Below are positions 34,003 through 42,967 of a stretch of 64,000 bases of DNA, piece after piece. Where the stretch lies: NCBI GenBank assembly GCA_020632795.1, contig JACKEV010000009.1:657501-721500 (forward strand), written 5' to 3'. The notes beneath the pieces are model-generated. The model did not search any database. It saw only the letters and a list, made by a program, of their open reading frames with translations, and was not told where the DNA came from. The stretch comes from Alphaproteobacteria bacterium. Lineage in GTDB: Bacteria > Myxococcota_A > UBA796 > CAJQPC01. The first letter of the stretch is position 1. Every line of letters begins with the position of its first letter. A program made the translations under genes and the position numbers.

Positions 34003-34332
34003 GCGGTGGCCGGGAGTGGTTCCCGGGGCAGGAGAGGGGGTGGCACCGCCTGGCCGTCGGAGAGGGAGCAGGTCCTCCTCTTATCAAGAGGGAACCCGAT
34101 ATCGCCGCTTCAGGCTTCCTTACCATGAAGGTATGCACACCACGGCGAGGGATCGATCCTAAAGGATCAAGCACGGAGGAACGCCACTTCCATCGAGTCA
34201 CGAACCAGGCAGAGGCCACGATGGAAGTCTAGCGCCTGTGTGCGGCGAGGGCAAGGGCGACGATGTCCTCTGCGCAGAGTCGGTCAAGAAGATGTAGAAT
34301 GCGCGCGCAGCACCGCCTCCTGGAGGGTCCCC
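34003..34332. other. Divergent intergenic region, 330 bp
   Basis: The gap separates the minus-strand TPR gene from a plus-strand lipoprotein. It includes a perfect GATCCT-aa-AGGATC palindrome near 34155-34168 and a TAGAAT (34295-34300) that could be the -10 element of the lipoprotein gene. No convincing -35 box and no gene was found. Confidence 0.5.
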
Positions 34333-35406
34333 ATGCCAGCCCGCCCCCTCAGCTCCGTCGGACAAGCCCTGCTCCTGGGGGCCCTGGTCGCCTCTGGTTG
34401 CGTCATCACGCCGGGCGGCAAGGATCGCGACGGGACCGACGACACCGCGGACACGGCCGACGGCGGCGGCGGCAACAACCTCCAGTGGCGGCCCGCCGGC
34501 CGCGGCAAGGCGTATCTGCTGGACGGCGAGCAGGACCACTCCCTGTTCACCCTGGAGGTCACCCGCACCGCGCCCCCCGACGACGGCGACGCCTACTACG
34601 GCTTCCTGCTGGGGGGCGACAGCGGCACCCTGGCCCTCGGGGAGATCGAGGTCCAGGGCGATCAGGTGGTCTTCGAGCACGAGCTGGGCGTGAACGCCTT
34701 CCTCGCCGGCTACAACCGCTTCGAGGCCTACGCCCACGACGCCGTGCCGTCCGGTCCGGGCGAGGGCACGCCGCTGTGGGAGGGCGCCTTCTCCGAGGAC
34801 GCCGCCCGCATCCTGGAGGAGCTGCTGGTCAGCTCCCCCGAGGCGCCCAACGGGGAGGGCTCACTGCGGGCCATCGAGACCACCGTGGAGACCATCCGCG
34901 ACTACGGCCTCGACGGGCTGGAGACCCTCGACAACGTCCAGGTCCTCCAGAACCGGGGCGAGGCGATGGCCAACGGCATCAAGAACGAGGAGCTGGACCA
35001 CAACAGCGACGGGACGGTGTCCACCATCGGCGGCCTCACGGTGGGCCTGGTGGGCGACAGCGGGCAGGTCGAGATCATCCTCGACGACCTGACCGAGGCC
35101 TTCAACGCCTTCGGCGGGCAGTCCGCCGACGACGACGTGCGCGGGGCGCTGGACGACGCCTACGACTGCGTGGAGAACATCGAGCGCCACGTCGAGAGCG
35201 CGTACTCCACGGCGGGCACGGTCACCGTCTGCGGCGCGGCGTCGTCCTGTCAGGGGCTGCTCCAGGACGCGGCGGACGACCTCCAGCTCGTGCTCGACGG
35301 GCAGGACGTCAACGAGGACGGCGCCATCGACGACTCCGAGGGCACGGTCGAGTGCGCCATCGACCATGTGTCCCGGTTGATGGCGTTCGACGTCGCCACG
35401 CCATAG
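34333..35406 (+). CDS. Lipoprotein of unknown function
   Basis: The 357-residue protein begins with a clear lipoprotein signal ending LVASGC (Cys23), then a Gly/Asp/Thr linker (DRDGTDDTADTADGGGG). The folded part alternates beta-rich and helical sequence, with a late pair of close cysteines (CGAASSCQG) and a DVNEDGAIDD calcium-loop-like segment. I recognise no family. The acidic linker after the lipobox is the same style as in the MopE-like lipoprotein at 8466. Start ATG 34333 was chosen for the signal; the frame is open to 34240. Confidence 0.75.
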   Translation: MPARPLSSVGQALLLGALVASGCVITPGGKDRDGTDDTADTADGGGGNNLQWRPAGRGKAYLLDGEQDHSLFTLEVTRTAPPDDGDAYYGFLLGGDSGTLALGEIEVQGDQVVFEHELGVNAFLAGYNRFEAYAHDAVPSGPGEGTPLWEGAFSEDAARILEELLVSSPEAPNGEGSLRAIETTVETIRDYGLDGLETLDNVQVLQNRGEAMANGIKNEELDHNSDGTVSTIGGLTVGLVGDSGQVEIILDDLTEAFNAFGGQSADDDVRGALDDAYDCVENIERHVESAYSTAGTVTVCGAASSCQGLLQDAADDLQLVLDGQDVNEDGAIDDSEGTVECAIDHVSRLMAFDVATP

Positions 35407-35433
35407 GGTGCCCTTGAACGTCTCGGGGCATCG

Positions 35434-36912
35434 ATGAGCCCGGCTGAGTTTGCACTGGTGGCCGTCTACGTCGGGATCGCCGTCGCGCTGTCCCTGTACG
35501 GCCTGCACCGCTATCACCTGACCTGGCTCTTCCTCAAGCACCGGTCCGACGGCGCGACGCCCCACACGCCGGCCGCCTGGCCGGTGGTCACCGTGCAGCT
35601 CCCCCTGTACAACGAGCCCCGGGTCGTCACCCGCGCCATCGACGCGGTCGCCGCGCTCGACTACCCCGCGGATCGGCTGGAGGTCCAGATCCTGGACGAC
35701 AGCACCGACGGGACCACCGCCATGGCGCGCGCCGCCGTGGAGCGGTGGCGCAAGCGGGGCGTGGACATCCGCCTCATCCACCGCGACAACCGCGAGGGCT
35801 ACAAGGCCGGCGCCCTGGCGGAGGGCATGGAGCGGGCGCGGGGTCGCTTCATCGCGGTGTTCGACGCCGACTTCCTGCCGCAGGCCGACTTCCTCACCAC
35901 CCTGCTGCCCTACTTCCGCGACGACGTCGGCATGGTGCAGGCCCGGTGGGGCCACCTCAACGAGCACAGCTCCCTGCTGACCCGGCTCCAGGCGGTGCTG
36001 CTGGACGGCCACTTCGTCATCGAGCACACCGCCCGCAACCGCTCGGGGCGATGGTTCAACTTCAACGGCACCGCCGGGATCTGGCGGCGCGAGGCCATCG
36101 AGGACGCCGGGGGCTGGCACCACGACACCCTCACCGAGGACCTCGACCTGTCGTACCGGGCCCAGCTCGCCGGGTGGCGGTTCGTCTTCCTGCCCGACGT
36201 GGTCGTGCCCGCTGAGCTGCCCGGAGACATCGCCGCGTTCAAGACCCAGCAGCACCGCTGGGCCAAGGGTTCGGTCCAGACCGCGCGCAAGCTCCTGCCC
36301 ACGCTGCTGCGGGCGCCGCTGCCCCTGCGCGTTCGGGTCGAGGCGGTGGCCCACCTGACCGCGAACCTGGCCTACCCGATGGTCGTGCTGCTCACCGCCA
36401 TCACCCCGCTCGCCGTGCGCATCCGCGGGGAGTCCGTGGGGCGCTACCTGTGGTTCGACCTGGCGTTCTTCGGGATGGCGATGGTCTCGATGGGGGTGTT
36501 CTATGCCACCTCCCAGTGGGCGGCGTACCCCGACTGGCGGCGGCGGGCGCTGCGCATCCCCGCGGTGCTGGCCCTGGGCATCGGCATGTCGGTGAGCCAG
36601 AGCCTCGCGGTGTTCGAGGCCCTGGCCGGGCACCTCTCGCCCTTCGTGCGCACCCCCAAGACCGGGGAGATCAAGAAGCGGCGGGTCCTGTCGCGGCACC
36701 TCGTGCTGCGGCCGGTGGCGGTGGCGGAGATGGGCTTCGCGCTCTACCACGCGGCCGCTCTGGGCTGGGCGCTGGGCGAGGGCTACTACCCCTCGGTGCC
36801 CATCCAGCTCCTGTTCGCGGCGGGCTTCGCGACCGTGGGCATCCGCAGCATGGTGCGCAGCGCCCCGGACGGCGCGGCGGACGCCCCGGCGGCGGACGTG
36901 GCCGCGGCTTAG
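35434..36912 (+). CDS. Membrane GT2 glycosyltransferase, cellulose-synthase/CslA-like
   Basis: A processive-type family 2 glycosyltransferase of 492 residues. One N-terminal membrane segment precedes the catalytic domain (about 48-290) with TVQLPLYNE, the first Asp motif ILDDSTDGT, VFDADFLPQ, TEDLDLSYR and QQHRWAKGS. Three or four membrane segments follow. The motifs fit beta-glycan synthases of the CslA/glucomannan type. It probably makes an exopolysaccharide from nucleotide sugars at the inner membrane. No BcsB or PilZ gene is nearby. Its stop overlaps the convergent LarA-like gene. Confidence 0.9.
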   Translation: MSPAEFALVAVYVGIAVALSLYGLHRYHLTWLFLKHRSDGATPHTPAAWPVVTVQLPLYNEPRVVTRAIDAVAALDYPADRLEVQILDDSTDGTTAMARAAVERWRKRGVDIRLIHRDNREGYKAGALAEGMERARGRFIAVFDADFLPQADFLTTLLPYFRDDVGMVQARWGHLNEHSSLLTRLQAVLLDGHFVIEHTARNRSGRWFNFNGTAGIWRREAIEDAGGWHHDTLTEDLDLSYRAQLAGWRFVFLPDVVVPAELPGDIAAFKTQQHRWAKGSVQTARKLLPTLLRAPLPLRVRVEAVAHLTANLAYPMVVLLTAITPLAVRIRGESVGRYLWFDLAFFGMAMVSMGVFYATSQWAAYPDWRRRALRIPAVLALGIGMSVSQSLAVFEALAGHLSPFVRTPKTGEIKKRRVLSRHLVLRPVAVAEMGFALYHAAALGWALGEGYYPSVPIQLLFAAGFATVGIRSMVRSAPDGAADAPAADVAAA

Positions 36913-37985
36913 CCTCGGAGCTGTGGCAGGCGCTCGAAGGGCGCCTCGACCACCAGGGCGTCGGGGCCGGCCAGCGCGTCGGCGGGGGTGGCGGTGGCGT
37001 CGAGCCCCACCGCCCGCAGCGGCGCCGGGTCGTCGCAGCCGGCGAAGATCATGCGGTAGCGCTGCGCCAGCCGCGCGAAGATGAACACCCGCTGGACCCC
37101 GGCGCCCCGCGGCGGCGGGCCGGTGAGCACCTCGGCCCAGGGTGGCGCAAACCGGCGCAGCACCTCCGCCAGCGCCCGCTCGCCGGAGCCCAGGCCCACG
37201 CCCTCGGGGCAGGCGGCGTCCACGATGAGGCGGGCGCCGTCGACCAGGGGCGGGGCAGGGGAGAGGGCCAGGTAGGTCGGTGCGCGGCTGGCCTGGTAGG
37301 CGTTGACGGCCTTGGCCCGCGGGACCCGCAGGACGCAGGTGTCGTAGGCGCGGTCCACCCACCGCCAGGGGTCCAGAGCCGCAGCGGCCACCCGCAGGGC
37401 GTCCTCCGGGTCGCCCCCCACCCAGCGGCCGTCGGGCAGGGCCTGCAGGGCGAAGCCGAGGCCGCAAGCCCGACCCAGGGCGTCGACCCGGTCGCGGAAG
37501 GGGTTGCCGGCCAGCCGCCCCACCACCACGTCGGGGTGGCAGACCATGTCCCGGGCGTGCATCGCGGCCAGCGTCTCCCGCCCGCCGCAGCCGATGGAGA
37601 CCGCCTTGTGCCCCCCCGAGAACCCGGCGTACTGGTGCAGCTCCACCTTGCCCACGGCGAGGACCGCGTCGGCCTCGGCGATCGCGGGGTGGACGAGGCA
37701 GGGCACGCCGTCGACCTCGCCCAGGGAGGTGCAGGCGTCGGGGTCGTGGTTGAGCACCGGCCAGGTGCTCACCGCCCGCAGGGGGGCCAGCTCGGCGTCG
37801 GTCATCGGCCGGTGCGCGCCCAGCCCCACGATGACGGAGCCGGGGTGGTCTCCGAAGCGCGCCGCCAGGGCCCGGACCGCGCCGGGCGTGTCCATCGGCC
37901 GGGTCAGGTCGGGGACGGCGAGGGCGAGCCGGGCGCCGGGTCGGAGGGCGAGCCCCTCGAGCGCAGCCGCTGGATCGTCGACCAC
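36909..37985 (-). CDS. LarA-like (nickel-pincer lactate racemase family) protein
   Basis: The sequence shows the LarA N-terminal landmarks: VPDLTRPMDT, GLGAHRPMTDAE, LNHDPDA, ELHQYAGFSGGHKAV followed by an early GCGG, and a conserved His in AAMHARD. LarA uses a nickel-pincer nucleotide made by LarB, LarC and LarE; none of these genes is here. Related DUF2088 proteins have other 2-hydroxyacid substrates. At about 358 residues it is somewhat shorter than LarA (about 420). The start is uncertain: GTG 37985 keeps the DLTRP motif but overlaps the end of the upstream glycosyltransferase by about 80 bp. Confidence 0.75.
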   Translation of the reverse strand: MVDDPAAALEGLALRPGARLALAVPDLTRPMDTPGAVRALAARFGDHPGSVIVGLGAHRPMTDAELAPLRAVSTWPVLNHDPDACTSLGEVDGVPCLVHPAIAEADAVLAVGKVELHQYAGFSGGHKAVSIGCGGRETLAAMHARDMVCHPDVVVGRLAGNPFRDRVDALGRACGLGFALQALPDGRWVGGDPEDALRVAAAALDPWRWVDRAYDTCVLRVPRAKAVNAYQASRAPTYLALSPAPPLVDGARLIVDAACPEGVGLGSGERALAEVLRRFAPPWAEVLTGPPPRGAGVQRVFIFARLAQRYRMIFAGCDDPAPLRAVGLDATATPADALAGPDALVVEAPFERLPQLRG

Positions 37986-39280
37986 GCGAGGCTCACCAGG
38001 AGCGGGCCGTACACCACCTCGTTCAGCCACCAGGGTTCCCTCCAGCCTTCGCCCGTCGCCGGGTCGTAGTATCGCAACACAGCATAGGACAGCGGCGCGG
38101 TGATGGCGAGCACCACCCAGGGCCAGGATCGCACGATGAGGGCGGGCACGAGCGCCCAGAGCACATACCAGGGGTGGACCACCGGGGAGAGCAGCAGCAG
38201 CGCCCCCGCGACGTGCAGCATCACCGCGGCGGGATCCTTGAGGCGGACCAGCGCCCCGGCGCACCAGGCCGCGCCCGCCGCGACCCCCAGCGCCCGCGCG
38301 GTCTCCGGGTCCCCGGTCAGGGCCTCCAGGGCAGGGAACAGCGCCGGGTTGAAGGCCCAGGCCTCATAGTAGGTGTTGAAGCCGCGCCCGAGGGTGGCGC
38401 CGGCCTCCAGGAAGGGCGCCGCCAGCGCCAGGGTCAGCCCCGCCGAGAGCGCCAGCCCCAGGGCCAGCCGACGCCCGTGCCGCAGCCCCAGGGGCGCGAG
38501 CAGCGCCGCCGGCAGCAGCTTCACCAGCCCCCCGGCGGTGGCTGCCAGCGCCGCGAGGGTGGGCCGCCCCCGGTCGTGGGCCAGCACCGCGCCGGCGAGC
38601 CCCACCAGGGCGACGGCCTCCAGGTGCCCGCTCCCGGCGGACTCCAGCACCGGCAGGGGCAGCAGGGCGTAGAGGGTCGGCCAGGCCGCCGAGCGCCCCC
38701 GGCCCCGTCCGATCGCGGCGAGCAGCGCCAGCACCCCCAGATCGGCCGCCGCCGACAGCGTCTTCCAGGCCATCGGGTCGTGCCACAGCGCGGACACCCC
38801 CCGGAACAGCCACAGCGCGCCGGGGGGGTAGATGGTGGAGACGTGGCGGTGGTTGACCTTGCCCCACAGCGCGTCCCGGACTTCCGAAAGCTCGATGGCG
38901 TCGGGCGCGTAGCGGAACGGGTCGAAGCCGGCGGCCTGGACCCGGCCTTCCCAGAGGTAGCGGTACAGGTCGTCGCTGAGCAGCGGCGGGAGGTCCAGCA
39001 CGACGACCCGCAGCGCGACCGCCCCCAGGACAACGGCCAGCGGCAGGCGGGTGAGGCTGCGGGTGGTCCAGGCGGTGAGGACGGCGAGCGCGGCCCAGAG
39101 CGTCAGCATGAGCAGATCGGGGGGCAGCCCGAAGGCCAGCCGCACGCCGCCGTCGAGGCCGGCGACGGGACCCGGCGCGCCCGGGTATCGTGGGATGGAG
39201 GCCGCCTGCACCAGCACGGCCGCCGTCGCCACGCAGGCGGCGGTGGTCGCGGTGGCTCGGGTGGCCTCGGAGATCCGCAT
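37904..39280 (-). CDS. GT-C fold polyprenol-phosphate-dependent mannosyltransferase-like protein
   Basis: A polytopic protein of about 458 residues with ten or more hydrophobic segments. The first periplasmic loop has SDDLYRYLWEGRVQAAGFDPF, given here in part, the typical GT-C acidic motif, followed by HRHVSTIYPPG. Such enzymes transfer a sugar from a polyprenyl-phosphate donor outside the inner membrane. ATG 39280 has AGGAG seven bases upstream; ATG 39292 is possible. The last 20 residues are a Ser/Pro-rich tail overlapping the LarA-like gene. Confidence 0.8.
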   Translation of the reverse strand: MRISEATRATATTAACVATAAVLVQAASIPRYPGAPGPVAGLDGGVRLAFGLPPDLLMLTLWAALAVLTAWTTRSLTRLPLAVVLGAVALRVVVLDLPPLLSDDLYRYLWEGRVQAAGFDPFRYAPDAIELSEVRDALWGKVNHRHVSTIYPPGALWLFRGVSALWHDPMAWKTLSAAADLGVLALLAAIGRGRGRSAAWPTLYALLPLPVLESAGSGHLEAVALVGLAGAVLAHDRGRPTLAALAATAGGLVKLLPAALLAPLGLRHGRRLALGLALSAGLTLALAAPFLEAGATLGRGFNTYYEAWAFNPALFPALEALTGDPETARALGVAAGAAWCAGALVRLKDPAAVMLHVAGALLLLSPVVHPWYVLWALVPALIVRSWPWVVLAITAPLSYAVLRYYDPATGEGWREPWWLNEVVYGPLLVSLAWSTIQRLRSRGSPSDPAPGSPSPSPT

Positions 39281-39300
39281 GAAGCTCCTCATGTGAGGTC

Positions 39301-39329
39301 TTGACACGGCAAGAGCATCACCGTACCTT
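39301..39329 (+). promoter_or_regulatory. Sigma-70-type promoter of pal-cpoB
   Basis: A consensus -35 TTGACA (39301-39306) and TACCTT (39324-39329) are spaced by 17 bp. The predicted start near 39336 leaves a leader of about 60 nt before the Pal-like gene. Confidence 0.75.
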
Positions 39330-39397
39330 TCATCTCATCCACGTACCCGCTCCCCCTTCCTGTAGCCGGGGTCCTGCCTCAACGCCCCGGAGGTCGC

Positions 39398-40129
39398 ATG
39401 TCCCGCACCCGCCTCTCCCTGCTGCTGCTGCTCGTCCCCGCGCTGCTGGCCTCCCGCTGCAAGAAGGATGACCCGCCCCCCGACGACACCCTGGACGTCG
39501 AGACCCTCGACCCCTCGGTCAAGCTGCAGGTCGTCAGCATCGACCCCGCCTGGGGCGAGGCCCTGCGGCCCTTCAAGGCGACCCTCTACGGCGCGGGCTT
39601 CCAGGACGGCGCCAAGGTCAGCTTCGGGCTGGTGCAGGCCGCCAAGGTCACCTTCCGCGACGAGAACACCCTTATCGTGGCCGTTCCGCCCCTGGAGATC
39701 GGCCAGGTCGACATCACCGTGCGCAACCCCGACGGCACCGAGGCCACCCTGCGCCGCGGCCTCACGGTCACCGAGCCGCAGGTCCAGGTGACGATGAACT
39801 GCGACTCGGCCACCCTCTACTTCGAGTTGGACAGCTCCGCGCTGCGGTCCGAGGACCGGGCGAAGCTGGGCGAGATGGCGCCCTGCCTGTCCAAGCGCCC
39901 CGGCCGCGTCCGGCTGGAGGGCCACTGCGACAGCCGCGGCACCACCGAGTACAACCTCGCCCTCGGCCAGCGGCGCGCGGACTCGGTCCGGGACTACCTG
40001 ATCGGCCTCGGGGTGTCCCCGGACCGCCTCTCCACCATCTCCTACGGCGAGGAGCGCCCCGCGGTCACCGGCAGCGGTGAGGGCGTGTGGGCGAAGAACC
40101 GCCGGGTCGAGCTGAAGGTGACGAACTGA
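39398..40129 (+). CDS. Pal-like OmpA-domain lipoprotein with a TIG domain
   Basis: The protein begins with an export signal ending LLASRC; Cys21 looks like the lipid site, although Arg at -1 is unusual. An IPT/TIG-like beta-domain (about 40-130: VVSIDPAWGEALRPFKATLYGAGFQDGAKVSF in part) precedes an OmpA domain with the Pal signature GHCDSRGTTEYNLALGQRRA and SYGEERP. The OmpA domain binds peptidoglycan diaminopimelate, so the protein should anchor the outer membrane to the wall. Pal normally lacks a TIG domain. Coupled to cpoB by an ATGA overlap; no tolQRAB in this window. Confidence 0.85.
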   Translation: MSRTRLSLLLLLVPALLASRCKKDDPPPDDTLDVETLDPSVKLQVVSIDPAWGEALRPFKATLYGAGFQDGAKVSFGLVQAAKVTFRDENTLIVAVPPLEIGQVDITVRNPDGTEATLRRGLTVTEPQVQVTMNCDSATLYFELDSSALRSEDRAKLGEMAPCLSKRPGRVRLEGHCDSRGTTEYNLALGQRRADSVRDYLIGLGVSPDRLSTISYGEERPAVTGSGEGVWAKNRRVELKVTN

Positions 40130-41004
40130 TGCGCGCGCTGCTCCCCCTCCTGGCCCTGACGCTCACCGCCGGCTGCGTGCTTGATCGCACCGGCCAGTCC
40201 GCCACCTCGGCGTATGAGCGTGAGCTGGCGCTCCAGAAGAACCGCGCCGAGGAGCTGGAGCGTATCAACACCGAGCTGGAGCGCCGCCTCGCCCAGCTCG
40301 AGGAGGTCACCCGCTACCGCGGTCAGCAGGAGGCCGCGAAGATGGAGAACCTCGATCAGGTGCGGGCCGAGGTCCAGCGCCTGCGCGGCGAGATGGAGCT
40401 GAGCCGCCACGAGCGCGACGCCGCCGGCCAGGAGTCCACCGCGTTCCGCGACGACGCCTCCTTCCGCATGGAGTACCTGGAGCTGCGGGTGGCCGCCCTG
40501 GAGAAGACCCTGGGCCTCAAGCCCCCGCCGCCGCCGATGCCCAAGGCCGACGGCGAGGCCACCGGCGGCACCACGGTCGCCCCCGACGGCGAGGTCCAGC
40601 TCCCGGTGGACGCGCCCGTCGAGGTCGACCTCCCCGCCGGCCCCGAGGCCCAGCTCGAGCTGGCCGAGCGCCAGCTCGCCGAGGGCAACCCCAAGGTCGC
40701 CCGGGTGGTGCTGGAGCGCTTCATCGCGGAGAACCCCCAGCACCCCCGGCTGCTGGAGGCCCGGTACCGCTACGCCGAGACCTGGTTCAACGAGGGGCAG
40801 TACCAGCAGGCCATCCTGCGCTTCGAGGACGTCGTGGGCACCGGCGCCGACAGCCCCTGGGTCCCCTGGGCGATGGTCCGCCAGGGGGAGTGCTTCAAGG
40901 CCCTGGGCAAGAGCGCGGAGGCCGAGCTGTTCTGGGAGGACGTCGTCGCCCGGTATCCGCGCTCCAAGGCCGCCAAGGAGGCCCGCACCCTGCTGGGGCG
41001 GTGA
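40129..41004 (+). CDS. cpoB: CpoB/YbgF-like lipoprotein: coiled coil plus TPR
   Basis: The 291-residue protein has a lipoprotein signal (MRALLPLLALTLTAGC), a long Glu/Arg-rich coiled coil (about 25-125), a Pro/Asp linker and C-terminal TPRs (AERQLAEGNPKVARVVLERFIAENPQHP; EARYRYAETWFNEGQYQQAILRFEDVV, in parts). E. coli CpoB coordinates peptidoglycan synthesis with outer-membrane constriction through Tol-Pal and is encoded next to pal, as here. E. coli CpoB is not a lipoprotein; this one probably is. Confidence 0.85.
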   Translation: MRALLPLLALTLTAGCVLDRTGQSATSAYERELALQKNRAEELERINTELERRLAQLEEVTRYRGQQEAAKMENLDQVRAEVQRLRGEMELSRHERDAAGQESTAFRDDASFRMEYLELRVAALEKTLGLKPPPPPMPKADGEATGGTTVAPDGEVQLPVDAPVEVDLPAGPEAQLELAERQLAEGNPKVARVVLERFIAENPQHPRLLEARYRYAETWFNEGQYQQAILRFEDVVGTGADSPWVPWAMVRQGECFKALGKSAEAELFWEDVVARYPRSKAAKEARTLLGR

Positions 41005-41021
41005 GCGGGGACCCCGCCCCC

Positions 41022-41105
41022 TTGACGTCGAAAGGCGGTCATCATACATGGGGGTTTCCAAGACCTTCTCCTTGAGGAGGCGCCCACCGGGCGGCTCCTT
41101 TTTTT
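41022..41105 (+). promoter_or_regulatory. Promoter with attenuator-like terminator before rimP-nusA-infB
   Basis: TTGACG (41022-41027) and TACATG (41045-41050) with 17-bp spacing make a good promoter (start near 41057). Only about 20 nt later comes a strong intrinsic terminator: GGAGGCGCCC (41076-41085) pairs with GGGCGGCTCC (41089-41098) with one mismatch, followed by seven T. An alternative hairpin, CTCC-TTGA-GGAG (41068-41079), uses the 5' arm of the terminator and could act as antiterminator. The arrangement suggests transcription attenuation of the nusA operon. The terminator may alternatively serve cpoB. Confidence 0.6.
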
Positions 41106-41121
41106 GTGCTCGGAGCACCCG

Positions 41122-41658
41122 TTGGACGACCCCCGCCCCATCCAGCACGCCGCCGCAGCGGTGATCGAGCCCATCGCCGCGCGCATGGGCTTCGAACTGG
41201 TGGCGGTCGAGCTGACCGGCGATCCAAGCGGGCACGCCGTGCTTCGGGTCTCGGTCGATCAGCGGGGCGGGGTGGACATCGACGCGCTGGGGCGCCTGAG
41301 CCGGGCCATCTCCCCGGCGCTCGACGTCGACGATCCGGTCCCGGGGGCCTACAACCTCGAGGTCTCCTCCCCGGGCATCGACCGCCCCTTGCAGCGCTTC
41401 GCTGACTTCGAGCGCTTCGCGGGCTTCCGCGCGCGGCTGCGCATGGACGCCAGTCAGACCCGGCGCCGCTACAGCGGCGTGCTCCGTGGCGTCTCCGATG
41501 ACGCCGTGCCCACCGTGCTCATCGAGGTCGACGGCCAGGAGCACGCGCTGCCCTTCGAGCACATCCTCAAGGCCCGCCTTGTGCTCGAGCTGTCGGAATA
41601 CCTTGCCCTGGCGGAGCCCACCGCTCCGCAGACCGAACCGATCGGAGGTACGTCATGA
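41122..41658 (+). CDS. rimP: Ribosome maturation factor RimP
   Basis: RimP assists assembly of the 30S subunit. The 178-residue protein has IEPIAARMGFELVAVEL, DIDALGRLSRAISPALD and the NLEVSSPGIDRPLQRFADFERFAG core. No ATG precedes the domain; TTG 41122 with CGGAG at 41111-41115 is the best start. The gene couples to nusA by an ATGA overlap, the usual rimP-nusA order. Confidence 0.93.
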   Translation: MDDPRPIQHAAAAVIEPIAARMGFELVAVELTGDPSGHAVLRVSVDQRGGVDIDALGRLSRAISPALDVDDPVPGAYNLEVSSPGIDRPLQRFADFERFAGFRARLRMDASQTRRRYSGVLRGVSDDAVPTVLIEVDGQEHALPFEHILKARLVLELSEYLALAEPTAPQTEPIGGTS

Positions 41659-42962
41659 TCAGCGATCTTGCCCGCCTGATCGATGTCGTTCACCGGGAGA
41701 AGAACATCCCGCGCGACGCCGTCATCGAGGTCCTCGAGGCCGCCATGGAGGCCGCCGCACGCAAGCGCTATGGGAACGAGCGCGACATCGAGGCCCAGTA
41801 CAACGAGGAGCTCGGCGAGGTCGAGCTGTTCGAGTTCAAGACGGTGGTCGAGGAGGCCGACGACGAGGAGCTGGAGATCTCCCTGGACCTCGCCCGCGAG
41901 CTGGACCCGGAGTGCATGGTCAACGACTCCCTCGGCATCAAGATGGACATCAACGTCCTCGGCCGCATCGCCGCCCAGACCGCCAAGCAGGTCATCATCC
42001 AGAAGGTGCGCGACGCCGAGCGCGAGATGACCTTCAACGAGTTCCGCGATCGCAAGGGCGAGCTGATCACCGGCATCGTGCGGCGCTTCGAGAAGGGCAA
42101 CATCATCGTCGACCTCGGCCGCGCCGAGGCCATCCTGCCCCGCCGCGAGCAGGTGCCCACCGAGACCTACCGCCAGGGCGACCGCATCCAGGCCTACGTG
42201 CTGGACATCACCCGGGCCTCCAAGTCCTCCCAGGTCGTGCTCTCCCGCAGCCACCCCGGCTTGCTGATGAAGCTCTTCGAGCTGGAGGTCCCCGAGATCT
42301 ACGAGGGCATCGTCCGCATCGAGGCCTGCGCCCGGGAGCCGGGGCACCGCGCCAAGATCGCCGTCAGCAGCTCCGATCCGGACGTCGATCCGGTCGGCGC
42401 CTGCGTGGGCCTCAAGGGCTCGCGCGTCCAGGCGGTGGTGGCCGAGCTGCGCGGCGAAGCCATCGACATCATCCCCTACCACCCCGATCCGGCCCGCTTC
42501 ATCGTGCACGCCATCGCGCCGGCCTCGGTCACGCGGGTCTACATCGACGAGCACACCCACTGCATGGAGCTGATCGTCCCCGACGACCAGCTCTCCAAGG
42601 CCATCGGCCGCCGTGGGCAGAACGTGCGCCTGGCCGCCCAGCTCACCGGTTGGCGGGTGGACATCTACTCCGAGTCCCGCCACGCCGAGCTGAACGAGCA
42701 GGCCCGCGACGAGCTGGCCCGCATCGAGGGCATCGACGAGGACACCGTCGAGCTGCTCATCCGCCACGGCTTCCGCGCCGTGAAGGAGCTGGCCGACGCC
42801 GAGCCCTACGAGGTCTCCTCGATCCTGGACGTCCCCGAGGAGGAGGCCGCCGAGCTGATCGACCGCGCCGAGGAGGTCCTCGACCAGCTCATCATGGAGG
42901 AGGCGGAGCGCAAGCGTCAGGCCGAGGAGGTCTTCGACGATCTGCCGCCTGAGATGGACTGA
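41655..42962 (+). CDS. nusA: Transcription factor NusA
   Basis: NusA modulates pausing, termination and antitermination by binding RNA polymerase and RNA. The 435-residue protein has the N-terminal polymerase-binding domain (about 1-125), an S1 domain (GELITGIVRRFEKGNIIVDLG), two KH domains (CVGLKGSRVQAVVAELRGE and LSKAIGRRGQNVRLAAQLTGW) and a C-terminal helix-hairpin-helix segment (LARIEGIDEDTVELLIRHG). It may feed back on its own operon through the leader at 41022-41105, which is inference. Confidence 0.96.
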   Translation: MISDLARLIDVVHREKNIPRDAVIEVLEAAMEAAARKRYGNERDIEAQYNEELGEVELFEFKTVVEEADDEELEISLDLARELDPECMVNDSLGIKMDINVLGRIAAQTAKQVIIQKVRDAEREMTFNEFRDRKGELITGIVRRFEKGNIIVDLGRAEAILPRREQVPTETYRQGDRIQAYVLDITRASKSSQVVLSRSHPGLLMKLFELEVPEIYEGIVRIEACAREPGHRAKIAVSSSDPDVDPVGACVGLKGSRVQAVVAELRGEAIDIIPYHPDPARFIVHAIAPASVTRVYIDEHTHCMELIVPDDQLSKAIGRRGQNVRLAAQLTGWRVDIYSESRHAELNEQARDELARIEGIDEDTVELLIRHGFRAVKELADAEPYEVSSILDVPEEEAAELIDRAEEVLDQLIMEEAERKRQAEEVFDDLPPEMD

Positions 42963-42967
42963 GGTCC

